A stretch of DNA of 64,000 bases from CAYTGM01 sp964437365 (GTDB lineage: Bacteria > Sumerlaeota > Sumerlaeia > SLMS01), in the NCBI GenBank assembly GCA_964437365.1, contig CAYTGM010000004.1, positions 62,001 through 126,000 on the forward strand. Reading direction: 5' to 3'. Of the stretch, positions 61,939 through 64,000 are shown piece after piece. Below the pieces are notes generated by a model. It saw only the letters and a list, made by a program, of their open reading frames with translations. It did not search any database and had not been told where the DNA came from. The position numbers and the translations under genes are program-made. Each line of letters begins with the position of its first letter. Position 1 is the first letter of the stretch.

Positions 61939-64000
61939 TTAGTTTTTCTGTTTTTCCTGCTGTACCTGTTTGGGCATTGCAACACGAGTCGTTGCTTTCT
62001 TCGCCTGAATAACCGTCGTCTTACCAGTCTTAAGCAGGTAAGTGTAGACACAGGCACTGGCGATGAAAATCGAGCTGTAAGTTCCGAGCCCGACACCAAG
62101 AAGAAGAATCAGTGCGAACTCGTTCAGACCGGCACCTCCGAAGAAATACATCACGGCAAGAACGGCCAGAGTCGTTCCAGAGGTGAGAATCGTACGACTC
62201 AACGTTTCGTTGATACCCACGTTAATCACATCGGATAGCTTCGCCGTCATTCTGTCCTGCATTCGCTCACGAATACGGTCGAAAACAACGATCGTATCGT
62301 TCACAGAATAGCCAAGAATAATTAGCAAGGCTGAGACGATATCCAACGTTAGTGTATGTCCCAGCATCTTGAAGATACCGAATGAGAGAAACACATCATG
62401 GAAGAGCGCAAGCAGCGCACCGATACCGAAAATCCATTGGAAGCGGAACGCCAGATAAGAAAGAATCACTGCACAGGCGACCAGAATCGTCATAATCGCT
62501 GTCCATTTAAACTCTCCACCCACGGCTGCTTCAATAGAAGTACTGCTGACGACAGTCGCCGCCCCACTGAACCCTTCGGCAAGGAGATTTTCAACTTCTG
62601 CCTGCAACTGAGCAGGCGTTGGAATCTCTTCTCCCGCACCTTTCATAGGAACCTGAGGAACGGTGAGTTGCCACTGATTTGCACCAGGGTTAAAGATCTT
62701 AATAACTTTTGTGTCCGAGAATGAACCTTCAAGTAACTCCGCAATCTCTAACTGATTCGGATCAGCGCCTTCACTGAACTCGATCACAGACTGAACGCCA
62801 CCGGTGAAGTCAATCCCGTAGCTAGGGCCTTTGATAGCCAGATAGCCGATCGAAGCGGCAACAAGAGAGCCGGAGAACGCCAGACCAACAACACGATACT
62901 TCATCCAATCCACGCTGGCGTTCTGCAAGAAGCGAATCTTGCCAACAGAGATCGTCTTGAACTTAGCGTAGTAGGCTTCCATCAGAGCTCGAGTAACGAC
63001 GATCGCTGTATAGAGGTTAGCGCCAAGGCCGATCGCGATCGCGGTCCAGAATCCTTTAACAGAACCACTGACCACTTCGAAAAGAACCAGCACAAGAGCC
63101 GGCAGCATCGTCGTGATGTTCGAGTCCATAATCACGCTAAAGGCCCGACCAAAAGCGGCGTTAATAGCAGCTCGAAGCGGCTTCCCTGAATCCAGCTCCT
63201 CGCGGAGTCGTTCGTAGATCAGAATGTTCGCGTCAACGGCCATACCCATGGTAAGCAGGATACCACCGATACCTGAGAGAGTCAGTGTAGCTCCCATGAG
63301 CGAGAAGACAGCCATGATCAAGAGCACGTTCAGGAGCATGGCCAATACAGCAACCACGCCTGAGGTCATATAGATCAGACCCATCATGATGATGATCAGA
63401 AGACCACCAATCGCGAGAGCTTTAACGGAGTCGCGTATAGACTCAGCTCCCAGTGAAGGACCGACGCTGTTTTGAGTAATCACATTAAGTTTTGCGGGAA
63501 GAGCACCAGCTCTAAGTGTCGTTGCAAGGTCAGTTGCCTCACCGCGGGAGAATCCGCCACTGATCTGAGCACGACCGCCGCAGATTGCATCCTGAATCGT
63601 TGGCGCCGAGAAAACCTGATCATCAAGGATAATGGCGAATCGCCTTCCAACGTTATCTTCCGTAATTCGGCAGAATGCGTCCGCTCCCTCACCGTCGAAT
63701 TCCAGAGAAACTTTGATGGGGTCTGTGATTTCCTGGAGGTCTGTATAGACAGTCGCCCTTCTCAGGTTATCCCCAGTGAGCGGGGTAAAGTTTCGTACAA
63801 GGTAAACGAGGTCATCGATGCGCCCCGCGTCGTTAACCATCCCCGTTGCTTCATCGATTTCTTTATGAACACCAAGACGGAGCGTGTAGCCTGCTGGCAC
63901 GCCTGCAATATTGCGCTTGAGCGTTTTCTTTTGTCTTCCGTCAGGAAGCTGCTCAATGGTTACAAACTCATCTTTAATACGACCGGTTCCAGCACCATCA
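61939..64000 (-). CDS. secDF: protein translocase SecDF, 5' end beyond the window
   Basis: The frame stays open to the window edge (at least 686 codons), so the true start is outside; the GTG at 63900 is internal. The visible part has the end of the SecD P1 domain, SecD transmembrane region (GGLLIIIMMGLIY, LTLSGIGGILLTMGMAVDANILIYERLREEL), then SecF (YGIDFTGGVQ, SLVAASIGYL, NDTIVVFDRIRERM). SecD and SecF are fused, which occurs in several phyla. The complex uses the proton gradient to pull proteins through SecYEG in the inner membrane. The C-terminus is a short basic, Gln-rich tail. ilvC follows. Confidence 0.96.
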   Translation of the reverse strand, partial: DGAGTGRIKDEFVTIEQLPDGRQKKTLKRNIAGVPAGYTLRLGVHKEIDEATGMVNDAGRIDDLVYLVRNFTPLTGDNLRRATVYTDLQEITDPIKVSLEFDGEGADAFCRITEDNVGRRFAIILDDQVFSAPTIQDAICGGRAQISGGFSRGEATDLATTLRAGALPAKLNVITQNSVGPSLGAESIRDSVKALAIGGLLIIIMMGLIYMTSGVVAVLAMLLNVLLIMAVFSLMGATLTLSGIGGILLTMGMAVDANILIYERLREELDSGKPLRAAINAAFGRAFSVIMDSNITTMLPALVLVLFEVVSGSVKGFWTAIAIGLGANLYTAIVVTRALMEAYYAKFKTISVGKIRFLQNASVDWMKYRVVGLAFSGSLVAASIGYLAIKGPSYGIDFTGGVQSVIEFSEGADPNQLEIAELLEGSFSDTKVIKIFNPGANQWQLTVPQVPMKGAGEEIPTPAQLQAEVENLLAEGFSGAATVVSSTSIEAAVGGEFKWTAIMTILVACAVILSYLAFRFQWIFGIGALLALFHDVFLSFGIFKMLGHTLTLDIVSALLIILGYSVNDTIVVFDRIRERMQDRMTAKLSDVINVGINETLSRTILTSGTTLAVLAVMYFFGGAGLNEFALILLLGVGLGTYSSIFIASACVYTYLLKTGKTTVIQAKKATTRVAMPKQVQQEKQKN

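Overview
This is chromosomal sequence from a Gram-negative-type bacterium of moderate GC content. The gene repertoire includes a PPi-type phosphofructokinase, a secreted DUF3604 protein, URO-D/RACE corrinoid methyl-transfer genes, large CheB-CheR and MASE1 hybrid kinases, fused SecDF and a 'GPRTxxGK...HG' family protein. This mix resembles the Planctomycetes-Verrucomicrobia-Lentisphaerae group. That placement is an inference from gene content; there is no rRNA or other marker here to settle it.

Layout. (1) 1-18.9 kb is core and accessory chromosome: FmdB-type zinc ribbon, PPi-phosphofructokinase, sugar-nucleotide epimerase, PP2C-like phosphatase, MEMO-family protein, moeA, two very large signalling proteins, three membrane or unknown proteins and a secreted DUF3604 protein. 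(2) 19,116-38,272 is a 19.2-kb genomic island inserted in a tRNA-Arg(ACG) gene. A perfect 49-bp direct repeat bounds it, and just inside each end lies a tandem 11-bp motif (TACTGACCCAR twice). Its left part is mobility machinery: tyrosine integrase, AlpA/Xis-like HTH protein and a putative replication initiator whose start codon lies in a perfect 13-bp inverted repeat. Its right part, 23,285-38,006, is one tightly packed eight-gene operon: CARF-like/sigma-54 activator, hsdR, hsdM, hsdS, an unknown 386-aa protein, a DEAH helicase with a nuclease-like C-terminus, a DUF3696 AAA ATPase and a PLD/MIT_C-like protein. This is the most interesting object in the window: a compound defence operon headed by a ligand-sensing activator. 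(3) 38.4-47.7 kb is a polyol/2-oxoacid metabolism region: mannitol-dehydrogenase family enzyme, medium-chain dehydrogenases, PspC protein, E2, a DeoR-type regulator with a palindromic operator candidate, and a fused E1 alpha-beta. (4) 48.1-50.7 kb holds cardiolipin synthase and GDP-L-fucose synthase. (5) 50.8-57.2 kb is a corrinoid-dependent methyl-transfer accessory cluster: two URO-D methyltransferases (one fused to a thioredoxin-like domain), DUF1638, a RACE-type corrinoid activator and a divergent CobW GTPase. No corrinoid protein or substrate methyltransferase is seen beside it. (6) 57.2-64 kb holds an SDR protein lacking the usual catalytic Tyr, a periplasmic L,D-transpeptidase-like protein, an FHA-GAF protein, ilvC and a 5'-truncated secDF.

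How it fits together. In the island the recombinase, Xis-like protein and att sites would handle movement. The operon would supply restriction-modification plus two further nucleic-acid-targeting modules, possibly switched by a nucleotide or RNA-end signal sensed by the CARF-like domain. Outside the island the genes are mostly central metabolism and signalling. Several transcription units end in clear intrinsic terminators (2347, 14133, 18892, 46691, 60793). No CRISPR array, IS element or rRNA was seen.
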